DNA of 36,325 bases from Chloroflexota bacterium (GTDB lineage Bacteria > Chloroflexota > UBA11872): contig VXPS01000399.1 of the NCBI GenBank assembly GCA_009839425.1, positions 1 to 36,325 on the forward strand, in the 5' to 3' direction. The number at the start of each line of letters is the position of its first letter. Positions within the stretch are counted from its first letter, which is position 1. The notes under the pieces are model-generated. The model ran no database searches and was not told the origin of the DNA. It saw only the letters and a program-made list of their open reading frames with translations. Made by a program: the position numbers and the translations under genes. Positions 1 through 8,513 of the stretch are shown piece by piece.

Positions 1-570
1 GATGTCGACGATGCCGCCACGGTGGGCGAATTCGCCGGGCCGCTCGACGAGCGGCGTCGATTCGTACCCAAGCGCGGACAAACGGCGCATCACGTCCGGC
101 AAGTCGGCGGCGGCACCGGGCGTTAGGGACAGGAAGTGGGTGCGAAATTCATCAGGCGGGACTAGGCGTCGCAACAGGGCCCGAACGGAGGTGACGACGA
201 TGGGCGGGGAGGAGCCGCCGGACTCGCGGGCGCGTGCCAGTTGCCCGAGCGCCGCGACGCGCTGGGCGAGCACGTCGCCGGCGATGGCCAACATCGAGTA
301 GGCGGGTTGATCGGGGTCAGGGAAGTGCAGGACGGGACGCGCGTCTGACCACATGCCGATGTCGTGGGCAAGTTCGGCCGCGCGGCCGTCCTCGGCCGTG
401 ACGACGATTAGCGGTCGGCCGGCCTGACGACCGAGCAAGGCGAGTACCGTGGACTTGACGCCGTCGCGGACTTCAACCGTGAGCGGATGCGGGCCGTTCA
501 GCGCGCGCGACGCGGCGGCGGCCAGAGACGGCTCTTCGGCGAGCAGTTCAAGCAGGCCGGTGAATGCCAT
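1..570 (-). CDS. mfd: Transcription-repair coupling factor Mfd, N-terminal part (runs off window)
   Basis: Open minus frame from ATG at 570 to window edge (190 codons): MAFTGLLELLAEEPSLAAAASRALNGPHPLTVEVRDGVKSTVLALL...GEFAHRGGIVDI; the RGGIVDI motif is typical of the Mfd/UvrB N-terminal module. Not in ORF track because it is truncated. Confidence 0.8.
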   Translation of the reverse strand, partial: MAFTGLLELLAEEPSLAAAASRALNGPHPLTVEVRDGVKSTVLALLGRQAGRPLIVVTAEDGRAAELAHDIGMWSDARPVLHFPDPDQPAYSMLAIAGDVLAQRVAALGQLARARESGGSSPPIVVTSVRALLRRLVPPDEFRTHFLSLTPGAAADLPDVMRRLSALGYESTPLVERPGEFAHRGGIVDI

Positions 571-1174
571 TGGGTTGATTGAATTGCTGCATCGTCGAGT
601 CCAGATCGGTGGTCAGGAGCGCACGAATGGCAGCGGCCGCACGTTCCACGGCCCGGATGGCGTCGTCGCGCTCCGCCGGAGCAAAGGGTGAGAGTACGTA
701 GTCGGCGGGATCGACAGCAGGCGGCGGGCGGCCGAGCCCAATCTTGACGCGCACGAATTGGTCAGTGCCCAGCGTACGAATGATCGAGCGCATGCCGTTG
801 TGGCCGCCGCTGCCGCCAGAGGGTCGAATACGGATACGAGCGAAGGCCAGGTCGAGATCGTCGTGCACCAGGATGAGACGCGACGGGTCCAGGCCGAACG
901 TGCGGAGGGCGGCCTGGACGGCGGATCCCGACCCGTTGACGAAGGTCTGCGGCTTGAGCAGACACACGGGCAAGCCTTCGATCTGACCGGTCCAGACTTC
1001 TGCTCGGTAGCGAGCGGCGCGCCAGCGGGCCTGGCCTGGCGTGGCCAAGCGGTCGCAGACCAGGAATCCCACGTTGTGGCGGGTGCCGACATAGGCCGCG
1101 CCCGGGTTCCCTAGACCGACGATTACGCGCTCGGGATTGAACGACGGTCCTGATTGGAGACGCCAGCGGCGCAT
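548..1174 (-). CDS. pth: Peptidyl-tRNA hydrolase
   Basis: VIVGLGNPGAAYVGTRHNVGFLVCDRLA, LVHDDLDLAFARIRIRPSGGSGGHNGMRSI. ORF 548..1252 with likely start at internal Met (1174), which avoids overlap with rsmA; 3' end overlaps mfd start by 23 bp. Confidence 0.93.
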   Translation of the reverse strand: MRRWRLQSGPSFNPERVIVGLGNPGAAYVGTRHNVGFLVCDRLATPGQARWRAARYRAEVWTGQIEGLPVCLLKPQTFVNGSGSAVQAALRTFGLDPSRLILVHDDLDLAFARIRIRPSGGSGGHNGMRSIIRTLGTDQFVRVKIGLGRPPPAVDPADYVLSPFAPAERDDAIRAVERAAAAIRALLTTDLDSTMQQFNQPNGIHRPA

Positions 1175-1182
1175 CCAGCGCT

Positions 1183-2022
1183 TCACGTGGCACCGCTTCC
1201 CGAATGTTCCGCTGGCTGCCCGACACGTAGCGCGGCGACAACCTGGTCCCACTCGCCGAGTGCGAGCGTTTGCGGTCGTCGACCCGGGTCAATACCGGCG
1301 GCTTCAAGCGCTGCGCCGACCTCAGGCTCGCGACGGCCCAGGCCAGCTGCCAGGGAGTTTCGAAGCTTCTTGCGGGTCTGGGCGAAACCATGTCGGGCAA
1401 CGGCGATGCGGGCCTCCGCTGACTCGATGTCGAGGCCGGTTCGTCGAACCGGGTCAATTCGTACGAGGGTCGAGATCACCTTGGGCCGCGGGCGAAACGC
1501 TTCAGGCGGCACGTCGAAGAGACGGCGAGCGCGGGCGAAGGACTGGACGATGACGCTGAGGAGCGCCATATCGCCCGGCTGGGCCGTCAGACGGCGCGCG
1601 ACTTCCCGCTGCAGGAGCACGGTGAGACTGCGGGGCGGTTTGGGGGCTGTGACGAAGCTCACGACCAGCCGGGTGCCCACGCTGTACGGCAGGTTCGCCA
1701 CCACGTGAAACGGGCCTCCCGCCAGTTGGTGCAGGTCAAGCCGCCGGGCGTCCCCTGACACGATCTGGACATGGTCACGATTGCGAAAGCGGTCGCGCAG
1801 GCGTGCCACGAGCACGTCCTCGATCTCCACGGCGGTCACACGCAGACCGTGCGCGAGCAGCGCCTCGGTCAGGTTGCCGGTCCCCGCGCCGATCTCGACG
1901 ACGGTGGCGCCGGGCGGAAGGGCGGCGGCGGATGCAATGCGCCGTTGCACGGCCCGATCCACAAGGAAGTTCTGGCCGCGCCGGCTGGACGGGCGAAACG
2001 GCGCCCGCGGGGCGGTGCTCAC
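1183..2022 (-). CDS. rsmA: 16S rRNA (adenine1518-N6/adenine1519-N6)-dimethyltransferase
   Basis: RRGQNFLVDRAVQRRI, VVEIGAGTGNLTEALL, VANLPYSVGTRLV motifs of KsgA/RsmA. Confidence 0.93.
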   Translation of the reverse strand: MSTAPRAPFRPSSRRGQNFLVDRAVQRRIASAAALPPGATVVEIGAGTGNLTEALLAHGLRVTAVEIEDVLVARLRDRFRNRDHVQIVSGDARRLDLHQLAGGPFHVVANLPYSVGTRLVVSFVTAPKPPRSLTVLLQREVARRLTAQPGDMALLSVIVQSFARARRLFDVPPEAFRPRPKVISTLVRIDPVRRTGLDIESAEARIAVARHGFAQTRKKLRNSLAAGLGRREPEVGAALEAAGIDPGRRPQTLALGEWDQVVAALRVGQPAEHSGSGAT

Positions 2023-2097
2023 AGCCCCAGTATCCCACCGGTTACTGACTACAGGGCCAGGATTTTGCCGTTTGGATCAGCCAGCGAACCGGCAGTT

Positions 2098-2859
2098 TCA
2101 CCACTTCCGCATCTTGCCCAACGCGGCCAGATAGCCGCCGTCGGCATAAAGGGTCGTGCCGGTTACGTAGGCCGAGCGCGGGGACAGCAGGAAGGCGACG
2201 CAACTCGCAATCTCGGCGGCGGACGCATAGCGCCCGAGGGGAACGGTGGCCTTGCGCTGCTCGTATAGCTCCGGAGTCGCACGGACGTCGGCGGTCATGC
2301 GAGTAGCCGTGAGGCCGGGGCCGACGCAGTTGACTCGAATCTGGTGCGGGGCCAGTTCCTGGGCAATAGCCCGCGTCACCGTCCGCAGAGCACCCTTGGC
2401 GGAGCAGTAGTGGGCCTGGCCAGGCTCGGCCGATTCGGACCGAATGGAGCTGACCTGGACGATCGACCCTGGTTCGCCCCGGCGAATCATATCCTCGGCG
2501 ACGGCTTTGGTCAGGAAGACCGGTCCGCGCACGTGCACGGCGAGCATGTCATTCCAGATCTGGGTGTCAATCTCTTCCAGCGACAGGCGCCTGGTGTAGC
2601 CAGCCACGTTGGCTAATGCGTCCACGCGGCCGTGAACGGCAACTGTGTCTGCAACGAGGGCCTGGCCAGCGGGAACGTCGGCAACGTTTAGCTCCCGGGC
2701 TTCAACCGAATCATTTAGGCCCGATTGCTCGACCCAGTCAGACAGGGCCTCACCATCGACATCCGTCGCGACTATCTGGTAGCCATCGGCGGCCAGGCGT
2801 TCGACGCAGGCTCGCCCTATGCCGTGGGCGGCTCCGGTCACGATAGCCACCGGTTGCAT
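2098..2859 (-). CDS. SDR family oxidoreductase
   Basis: AIVTGAAHGIGRACVERL, NVAGYTRR, SxxxxYCSAKGAL (YxxxK), C-terminal VTGTTLYADGGY. Confidence 0.9.
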   Translation of the reverse strand: MQPVAIVTGAAHGIGRACVERLAADGYQIVATDVDGEALSDWVEQSGLNDSVEARELNVADVPAGQALVADTVAVHGRVDALANVAGYTRRLSLEEIDTQIWNDMLAVHVRGPVFLTKAVAEDMIRRGEPGSIVQVSSIRSESAEPGQAHYCSAKGALRTVTRAIAQELAPHQIRVNCVGPGLTATRMTADVRATPELYEQRKATVPLGRYASAAEIASCVAFLLSPRSAYVTGTTLYADGGYLAALGKMRKW

Positions 2860-3632
2860 CAGTGCGTCATCTCCCCGCCGTCCACGTAGAGCGTGGCGCC
2901 GGTGACGTAGGCGGCGTCGTCGGAGGCAAGGAATGCGGCGACCTCCGATATGTCCTCGGACTGTCCGAGCCGGCCCATGGGAACTCGGGACAGTTGATCG
3001 TCCAGCGCCTCGGGGCTGGCCAAGAGCGATTCCGTGAGCGGGGTTTCGGCCACTCCAGGTCCGATGGCACAGACACGCACGCCGTAAGGCCCAAGTTCTA
3101 CGGCGGCGGCCTTGGTGAGCATGCGAACGCCGCCCTTGGAGGCGCAGTAGGACGTATGAATGAAGCCGCCGACATTGGCGCGGATGGACGACATGTTGAT
3201 GATCACGCCGCCGCCCTGCGCCTTCATCTGCAGGCCCGCGGCGCGAACGCCGTGGTAGACGCCGGTGAGGTTGGCGGCCATGACCTTGTCGAAGGCGTCG
3301 ACCGTGAGGTCTAGAAACGCCTCGCGAATCGTGATGCCGGCGTTGTTGACCATGATGTCAAGCCGGCCCCACCGGTCGGTCACGGCTTGCACGGCGGCTT
3401 GCATGGCGGCGTAGTCAGTGACGTCGGTTTGGACAACGAGCGCTTTACCGCCGTCGGATTCGATTAGATTGCGGGTCTCTTCGGCGGCACTTGCGTAGAG
3501 TTCGGCCAGGCCCAGGTGGGCGCCATCCAGGGCGAGACGCTGGCTGATGGCACGGCCAAAGCCGGAGCCGGCGCCGGTTACCAGCGCCGTGCGGCCGGCG
3601 AGCGGCGGCGGGGCGTTCGCATCGTCCGTCAT
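2859..3632 (-). CDS. SDR family oxidoreductase (FabG-like)
   Basis: ALVTGAGSGFGRAISQRL, NNAGITIREAF, SYCASKGGVRML, VTGATLYVDGGEMTH. Stop/start overlap with downstream SDR by 1 bp (TGATG), implying translational coupling. Confidence 0.9.
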   Translation of the reverse strand: MTDDANAPPPLAGRTALVTGAGSGFGRAISQRLALDGAHLGLAELYASAAEETRNLIESDGGKALVVQTDVTDYAAMQAAVQAVTDRWGRLDIMVNNAGITIREAFLDLTVDAFDKVMAANLTGVYHGVRAAGLQMKAQGGGVIINMSSIRANVGGFIHTSYCASKGGVRMLTKAAAVELGPYGVRVCAIGPGVAETPLTESLLASPEALDDQLSRVPMGRLGQSEDISEVAAFLASDDAAYVTGATLYVDGGEMTH

Positions 3633-3730
3633 GGGGTAGCGAGACTATCAGAGGCCAGGTCAGAGCCAGCCGTCCGGCACCCGGCATCTGGCCAGCGCCG
3701 AAGGGATGAGTGTCGGCGGGAGTTCAAGGT

Positions 3731-4330
3731 TCAGGGCTCGCCGCGGACTCCTACGCGTTCCAGGAAAGCGCGCGCGGCGCGTCCGCCCTGGCCACGATCG
3801 CCGATGACGTCTTTTGCCACTCCTGGCAGTTCCGCCATTGTCGTAGTGCCGGGTCCGACGACGAATAGCGGGTCGAAGCCAAAGCCGCGCTCACCCTGCA
3901 GCGAATGGCCGATGAAGCCCTCCACCGTCGCTTCCGTCTCGTAAGCGATGGCTCCGTTCGGATTGGCTATTGCAACAGCGCAGCGGTAGCGGGCGGATCG
4001 ATCACCGTCTGTGACACCGCGAACCAGTTCGATCACCCGGCAATTCCGATCAATGTCCGTGGCATTGGGTCCGGCAAATCGGCTAGACCGGACGCCCGGT
4101 ATGCCGCCCAGCGCGTCGATCTCCAGGCCGGAGTCGTCGGCCAGAGCCCATTGTCGGCACGACCTTGCGTATGCGATGGCTTTAAGGCGGGCGTTCTCGG
4201 CAAGGGTGGCACCAGTCTCATCCACATCGATGCCGCAGCCCAAGTCCGTCGGCGAAAGCAGCCGCACACGGGAACCGGCGAATATGCGCCGAAACTCAGC
4301 GATCTTGCCCGCGTTAGCGGTGGCCAGCAC
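3731..4330 (-). CDS. RdgB/HAM1 family non-canonical purine NTP pyrophosphatase, copy A
   Basis: LATANAGKIAEFRRIF, LAENARLKAIAYA, LADDSGLEIDALGGIPGVRSSRFAG, GFGFDPLFVVGPG. C-terminal recognition motif is IGDRG instead of ISHRG. GTG start at 4330; frame stays open upstream so N-terminus could be longer. Confidence 0.88.
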   Translation of the reverse strand: MLATANAGKIAEFRRIFAGSRVRLLSPTDLGCGIDVDETGATLAENARLKAIAYARSCRQWALADDSGLEIDALGGIPGVRSSRFAGPNATDIDRNCRVIELVRGVTDGDRSARYRCAVAIANPNGAIAYETEATVEGFIGHSLQGERGFGFDPLFVVGPGTTTMAELPGVAKDVIGDRGQGGRAARAFLERVGVRGEP

Positions 4331-4544
4331 TACACGGATGCAGTCTGGAGGATTTTCGTCGTCGGTTCGCTCGCTAGTCGCTTGAGTTGCCCTGTTGTCG
4401 TGTGATGTTGGTTCGAATTGACGAGATGTTGATAGTCACCCCGCCGCCTTTCACCGGAACCCATAGGGCAGGGGTAAAGGTCAAGCACCCACGGCGCCCG
4501 CCTGATGGCGCCTGGAGAGTGTCTGAAGCCGGCAATTTCAGGAC

Positions 4545-5222
4545 TCAGGCTCCGGCGCGGAGCAGTACGCGTTCCAGGAATGCCCGGGCGGCTCGGCCGC
4601 CTTGACCGCGGTGGCTAATGACGTCCTTAGCCACTCCGGGCAACTCGGCCATCGTCGTGTTTCCCGGTCCCACGATGAACAGTGGGTCGTATCCAAAGCC
4701 ACCGTCGCCGGACGGCGCGTGGCCAATGACGCCCTCAACAGTGGCTTCCATCTCGAAAGCGATGACGCCCTGGGGATCAGCGACGGCAACCGCGCAGCGG
4801 TACCGGGCGGTTCGATCATCTTGAGCAACGTCGGTCAGTATCTCCAGCACCCGGGTGTTCCGGTCGTCGTCCGTAGCGGCCGGACCGGCGAAGCGGCTGG
4901 AGCGGATGCCCGGTGCGCCGTTGAGTGCGTCGATTTCAAGCCCGGAATCGTCGCCGAGCGACCACCAACGACAGGCCCGCGCGTAGGCGACGGCCTTGAG
5001 GCGCGCGTTTGCGGCGAAGGTCTCGCCCGACTCGTCAACGTCGCACTGGCAGCCCAACTCAACGGGCGAGAGCAGGCGCACACGCGAACCTTCGAAAACT
5101 CGCCGGAACTCGGCCAGCTTGTGGGAGCTGCCGCTGGCGAGCACGACGCAGGCACCGCGCGAGGCTATTCGGCCGTCAATGCACCGGTGAATTGCTAGAG
5201 TTATTCCGTGGTTGTCGCGCAA
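4545..5222 (-). CDS. RdgB/HAM1 family non-canonical purine NTP pyrophosphatase, copy B (tandem paralog)
   Basis: LASGSSHKLAEFRRVF, FAANARLKAVAYA, LGDDSGLEIDALNGAPGIRSSRFAG, GFGYDPLFIVGPG, DVISHRGQGGRAARAFLERV. N-terminal TxNxxK motif is altered (SGSSHK). Confidence 0.88.
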   Translation of the reverse strand: MRDNHGITLAIHRCIDGRIASRGACVVLASGSSHKLAEFRRVFEGSRVRLLSPVELGCQCDVDESGETFAANARLKAVAYARACRWWSLGDDSGLEIDALNGAPGIRSSRFAGPAATDDDRNTRVLEILTDVAQDDRTARYRCAVAVADPQGVIAFEMEATVEGVIGHAPSGDGGFGYDPLFIVGPGNTTMAELPGVAKDVISHRGQGGRAARAFLERVLLRAGA

Positions 5223-5308
5223 CGTCGCCCGCTAGTATCCCCGCCAGAGAGTCGGCGGCACACCAGAACCCGGGTTTGGCGTCCTGTCGGTTGGCCTAAG
5301 GAAGGGCG

Positions 5309-6187
5309 TTGATGTCCAGCTTCGACGTGGAGCAAGCGTTCAAGGACCTTGGCAACGCCATCATTCGAGGCGATGCCCCGACCGTGGATTCCACGGTTCG
5401 CACGGCGCTCGACGAAGGCGTGGAAGCCTCGTCGATCATCAACGACGGGATGATTCCGGGCATGGATGTGGTGGGCGAGCTTTTCCGCACCAACCAGTAC
5501 TACGTGCCCGAGGTGCTGATCTCGGCGCGGGCAATGAAGGCGGGTATGGCGATTCTTCGGCCGATCCTGGCCGCGTCGGGAATCGAACCAGTGGGCCAGG
5601 TGGTGATCGGTACCGTGCGGGGCGACCTGCACGATATCGGCAAGAACCTGGTGGCCATGATGCTCGAAGGCGCCGGATTCGGCGTTCACGACACCGGCAT
5701 CGACACCCACCCGGACGAGTACATCCAGAACGCGGTCGCACAGAACGCGAACATCATCGGCATGTCGGCCCTGTTGACGACCACCATGACGAACATGCGC
5801 AACACGATTGAGGCCGTTGAAGCGGCGGGGCTGGCGGACCAAGTGCACTGCATCATCGGCGGGGCGCCGGTCACACAGCGCTATGCCGATGAGATCGGCG
5901 CGGATGGCTATGCGGCAGACGCGGCTTCGGCGGTGATCCTGGCGAAGCGCTTGCTGGGTGTATTGGCTGACGAGGACGAAGGCGAAGACATGGGGCGGTC
6001 GTTCTACCTGCGAGCGCGCGACGCGCTGCAAGTGGCGGTGCGTGAAGAACCCGGAACCGAGACGCACGCCGACGGTCTCATGGAAGCCGAGGGCCTAACG
6101 GAGCAGGCGCGCGCGGCGGGCTACAACCCAACACACATCGAGCGGCTAATGGCCGAGATCGAGCGCGAGAAGGTACGGACGGTCTAG
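5309..6187 (+). CDS. Cobalamin (corrinoid)-binding protein, MtbC/MtaC-like, with acidic C-terminal extension
   Basis: B12-binding motif GDLHDIGKNLVAMMLEGAGFGVHDTGID (DxHxxG), preceded by a helical cap domain, GMSALLTTTMTNMRNTI; about 70 aa extra C-terminal residues. Confidence 0.88.
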   Translation: MMSSFDVEQAFKDLGNAIIRGDAPTVDSTVRTALDEGVEASSIINDGMIPGMDVVGELFRTNQYYVPEVLISARAMKAGMAILRPILAASGIEPVGQVVIGTVRGDLHDIGKNLVAMMLEGAGFGVHDTGIDTHPDEYIQNAVAQNANIIGMSALLTTTMTNMRNTIEAVEAAGLADQVHCIIGGAPVTQRYADEIGADGYAADAASAVILAKRLLGVLADEDEGEDMGRSFYLRARDALQVAVREEPGTETHADGLMEAEGLTEQARAAGYNPTHIERLMAEIEREKVRTV

Positions 6188-7125
6188 GGGGCGGTATCGC
6201 GGCAGGTCTCACCGAGTCCCAGACTCCGGGCGTTGCCGCCCAACAATGCGCCCAGGTCTTGGCCCGCCAAGCCAGCCTGGCTAGCCAGCCGAATGGCTCG
6301 CGTCTGACGAATTAGCGGGTAGTCGCTGCCGAAAAGTACGCGTCCCGGAGCAAGCTGGCTCATCACCTGGAACACCTCCGGCCGATAGAGCAAGTGGCTG
6401 GCCGAGGAGTCGTAGTAGACGTTTTGGGCCTGCTGGTGGATTTCGGGCATCAACTCGTAAAAGGCGAGACCGCCGCCCCAGTGCGCCAGGATGATGGGCA
6501 CCTCGCCTTCCGCGGCTTCGATCACGGACCAGATCGCGTCTGGAGTGGTGCTGTCCTTGCCGGGATAGGTATGGCCGACAGGCTCGCTGGTGTGGACAGT
6601 CAGGATGAGCCTCAAGCTTCGAACTGTGTCCACGAAGTATCGGACGGCGGACCGGTCGTTGAGATTCCAGCCCTGACCCTGGGGAAAGATCTCGCCGACA
6701 CCAAGCGCGCCGAGGGCGCGGCAGCGCTCCATTTCCGCGGCGGCAAAGTCCAGGTCGCCGGGCGGGACGACACAGAATGGAAGAATCTGTCCTCCGCCGC
6801 CGTTGCTCGCAGCCGCCGCATCCAGCACGTAGTCATTGTTGGCCCGGCACAGTCCCGGATCGCGCCAAGCGAACCCAAAGGCCACGCTGGCGGCAAGGTC
6901 CGCCCGTCGCATGCTGCGGCGCAGATCGTCCGTCGAGGCGAGCACGCGACGCTCGTTTCGATAAAGCCGCCCGAACCAGAGGTCGGCCTGGCTGTAGCGC
7001 CGGCGGCCGAGGACCACGTCCGGCGGCACGATGTGCGTATGCACGTCGATCCGAACGGAGGCGGGCAGGCTTGCTTCGTTAGCCCGGGGAATGAGTGAGA
7101 CTCCTGGCGTAAGGCTTCGCGGCAT
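6184..7125 (-). CDS. Amidohydrolase 2-family metal-dependent hydrolase (TIM barrel)
   Basis: RIDVHTHIVPPDV (HxH), VGEIFPQGQGWNLND, ILTVHTSEPVGHTYPGK, ILAHWGGGLAFYELMP, VLFGSDYPLI. Confidence 0.85.
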   Translation of the reverse strand: MPRSLTPGVSLIPRANEASLPASVRIDVHTHIVPPDVVLGRRRYSQADLWFGRLYRNERRVLASTDDLRRSMRRADLAASVAFGFAWRDPGLCRANNDYVLDAAAASNGGGGQILPFCVVPPGDLDFAAAEMERCRALGALGVGEIFPQGQGWNLNDRSAVRYFVDTVRSLRLILTVHTSEPVGHTYPGKDSTTPDAIWSVIEAAEGEVPIILAHWGGGLAFYELMPEIHQQAQNVYYDSSASHLLYRPEVFQVMSQLAPGRVLFGSDYPLIRQTRAIRLASQAGLAGQDLGALLGGNARSLGLGETCRDTAP

Positions 7126-7151
7126 TGTGCCGCCCGGCGCGGCCCGGATCG

Positions 7152-8423
7152 TCAGGCCGGGCTCGGCGCCTCAGGCGTGAGAAACGTCCAATGCTGGTTG
7201 GCGTCGGCCACCCGGAAGGCCTCGGACCATCCGCCATGGGTATGCGGATCGATCCAGGCGAAGCCTGCCGCGCGAAGAGCCGCCTGCACAGGACAGCGGA
7301 GCCCCAGGCGACGGGCTGCGCAAATGATCGTCACCGGGCCGTCGCGATGGCGAGGCTCGGCGGTTAGGGCCGGCAGGGCGGATTCCAAGCTGGAGTCGCC
7401 GAGAACCACGATCGGTCGGTAGCCCTGCGCGGCCAGGCTGCCAGCAAAGGACACGGCGTGTGATCCACCCAAGCCAAGGTCGAAATACCGCTCGGGAGCC
7501 TGCTCGGCCACTAGGGCGGCATCCAGCGCGCCGTGGGTGTCGGTCGCGATCAACAAGCGTCGCTCGTCACCCGCCATTGCGTCCGCGAGGGCCTGCTCGA
7601 GGTCACCCAGGTCGGCGACGGCGTCGTGTGACGTGGATCGGACCGGTGCGCGCCCTTCAAGCGTCACATGCAGGACCACCGGACGCCCGACCCGGAGCGC
7701 CAGGCGCAGCAGTTCGCTCAGAGCCTCCAGATTGTGCGCGTCAACCGGTCCCAGGTACATGAAACCCAGCAACTCTTCCCACATCTCGGTCGGGATTAGC
7801 AGCTCACGAACCGAATTCTTGAGCCGCCGCGCCACTTCCACCGCCTGTTCGCCCGCGGGCATGCGTCCAAGCGTCGTTTCAATCAGGTTCTTGGCGTCGG
7901 AGTAGCGGGCGTGACCGCGCACGCGAGTCAGATAGCGAGCCATGGCTCCGGCGTTGCGTCCACGCGGCGTCTGGGCGTCAACCAGAATCAGGACGAACGG
8001 AACTTGCAGGTGACCAACGTGGTTCACGGCTTCGAAGGCCAGACCAGTTCCCAGTCCGGCCTCGTCCAGCACGGCTACGACCGGCTGGCGTTCGCGACGC
8101 AACGTGCGGGCTACAGCCACGCCGGCCGCCTCAGAAGCCGCGCGGCCGGGTGACTCCGTGGCCTTTACTTCGGCCAAGCCCTTCAGCAGCAGATCGTGGG
8201 CGAGCGCGTGGTCGGCCCGATCCCAGAACACGTCGTTGGCGGGATCGTCCACGGTTTCCGCGACCATCACAGCCAGTTCGGCGGTGCCGCTGAGTGCCAG
8301 GACGTTTGACGGCAAGTGTTGCGAGAGCCGTTCGCGCAGCGCCTCAATTGTGGCGGCACGCTCGGCGGGAGCTGCCGGATCGGCTGGCTGGACCGCAAGG
8401 CGCTCTGGAATCGCGGCTGTCAT
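7152..8423 (-). CDS. Degenerate, shortened 1-deoxy-D-xylulose-5-phosphate synthase-like protein (predicted pseudoenzyme)
   Basis: DXS-like order of blocks: SGTAELAV...VFWDRADHALAH...VVAVLDEAGLGTGLAFEAVNHVGHL..LILVDAQTPRGRNAGAMARYLTRVR..ARRLKNSVRELLIPTEMWEELLGFMYLGPVDAHNLEAL...RYFDLGLGGSHAVSFAGSLAAQGYRPIVVL; 423 aa versus about 620-640 for DXS; catalytic and cofactor motifs replaced. Confidence 0.75.
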   Translation of the reverse strand: MTAAIPERLAVQPADPAAPAERAATIEALRERLSQHLPSNVLALSGTAELAVMVAETVDDPANDVFWDRADHALAHDLLLKGLAEVKATESPGRAASEAAGVAVARTLRRERQPVVAVLDEAGLGTGLAFEAVNHVGHLQVPFVLILVDAQTPRGRNAGAMARYLTRVRGHARYSDAKNLIETTLGRMPAGEQAVEVARRLKNSVRELLIPTEMWEELLGFMYLGPVDAHNLEALSELLRLALRVGRPVVLHVTLEGRAPVRSTSHDAVADLGDLEQALADAMAGDERRLLIATDTHGALDAALVAEQAPERYFDLGLGGSHAVSFAGSLAAQGYRPIVVLGDSSLESALPALTAEPRHRDGPVTIICAARRLGLRCPVQAALRAAGFAWIDPHTHGGWSEAFRVADANQHWTFLTPEAPSPA

Positions 8424-8513
8424 TTGGTATTCCCAAGGTCGGCCGACGCTCGCGGGTGCGCGAGCAATCCGAGGCCCATCAGTAGATGGTTAACCTCACT
8501 ATACTGGCCGCCT

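Noticed and set aside
5223-5308. Possible cobalamin riboswitch upstream of the corrinoid protein
   Set aside because: Only about 86 bp and no recognisable B12-box.
5201-6067. 288-aa minus-strand ORF antisense to the corrinoid protein
   Set aside because: His/Arg/Val-rich shadow frame; sense strand has a clear B12-binding motif.
8500-8505. TATACT as -10 box of thpR
   Set aside because: No acceptable -35 at 16-18 nt; would give a nearly leaderless transcript; not strong enough to annotate.
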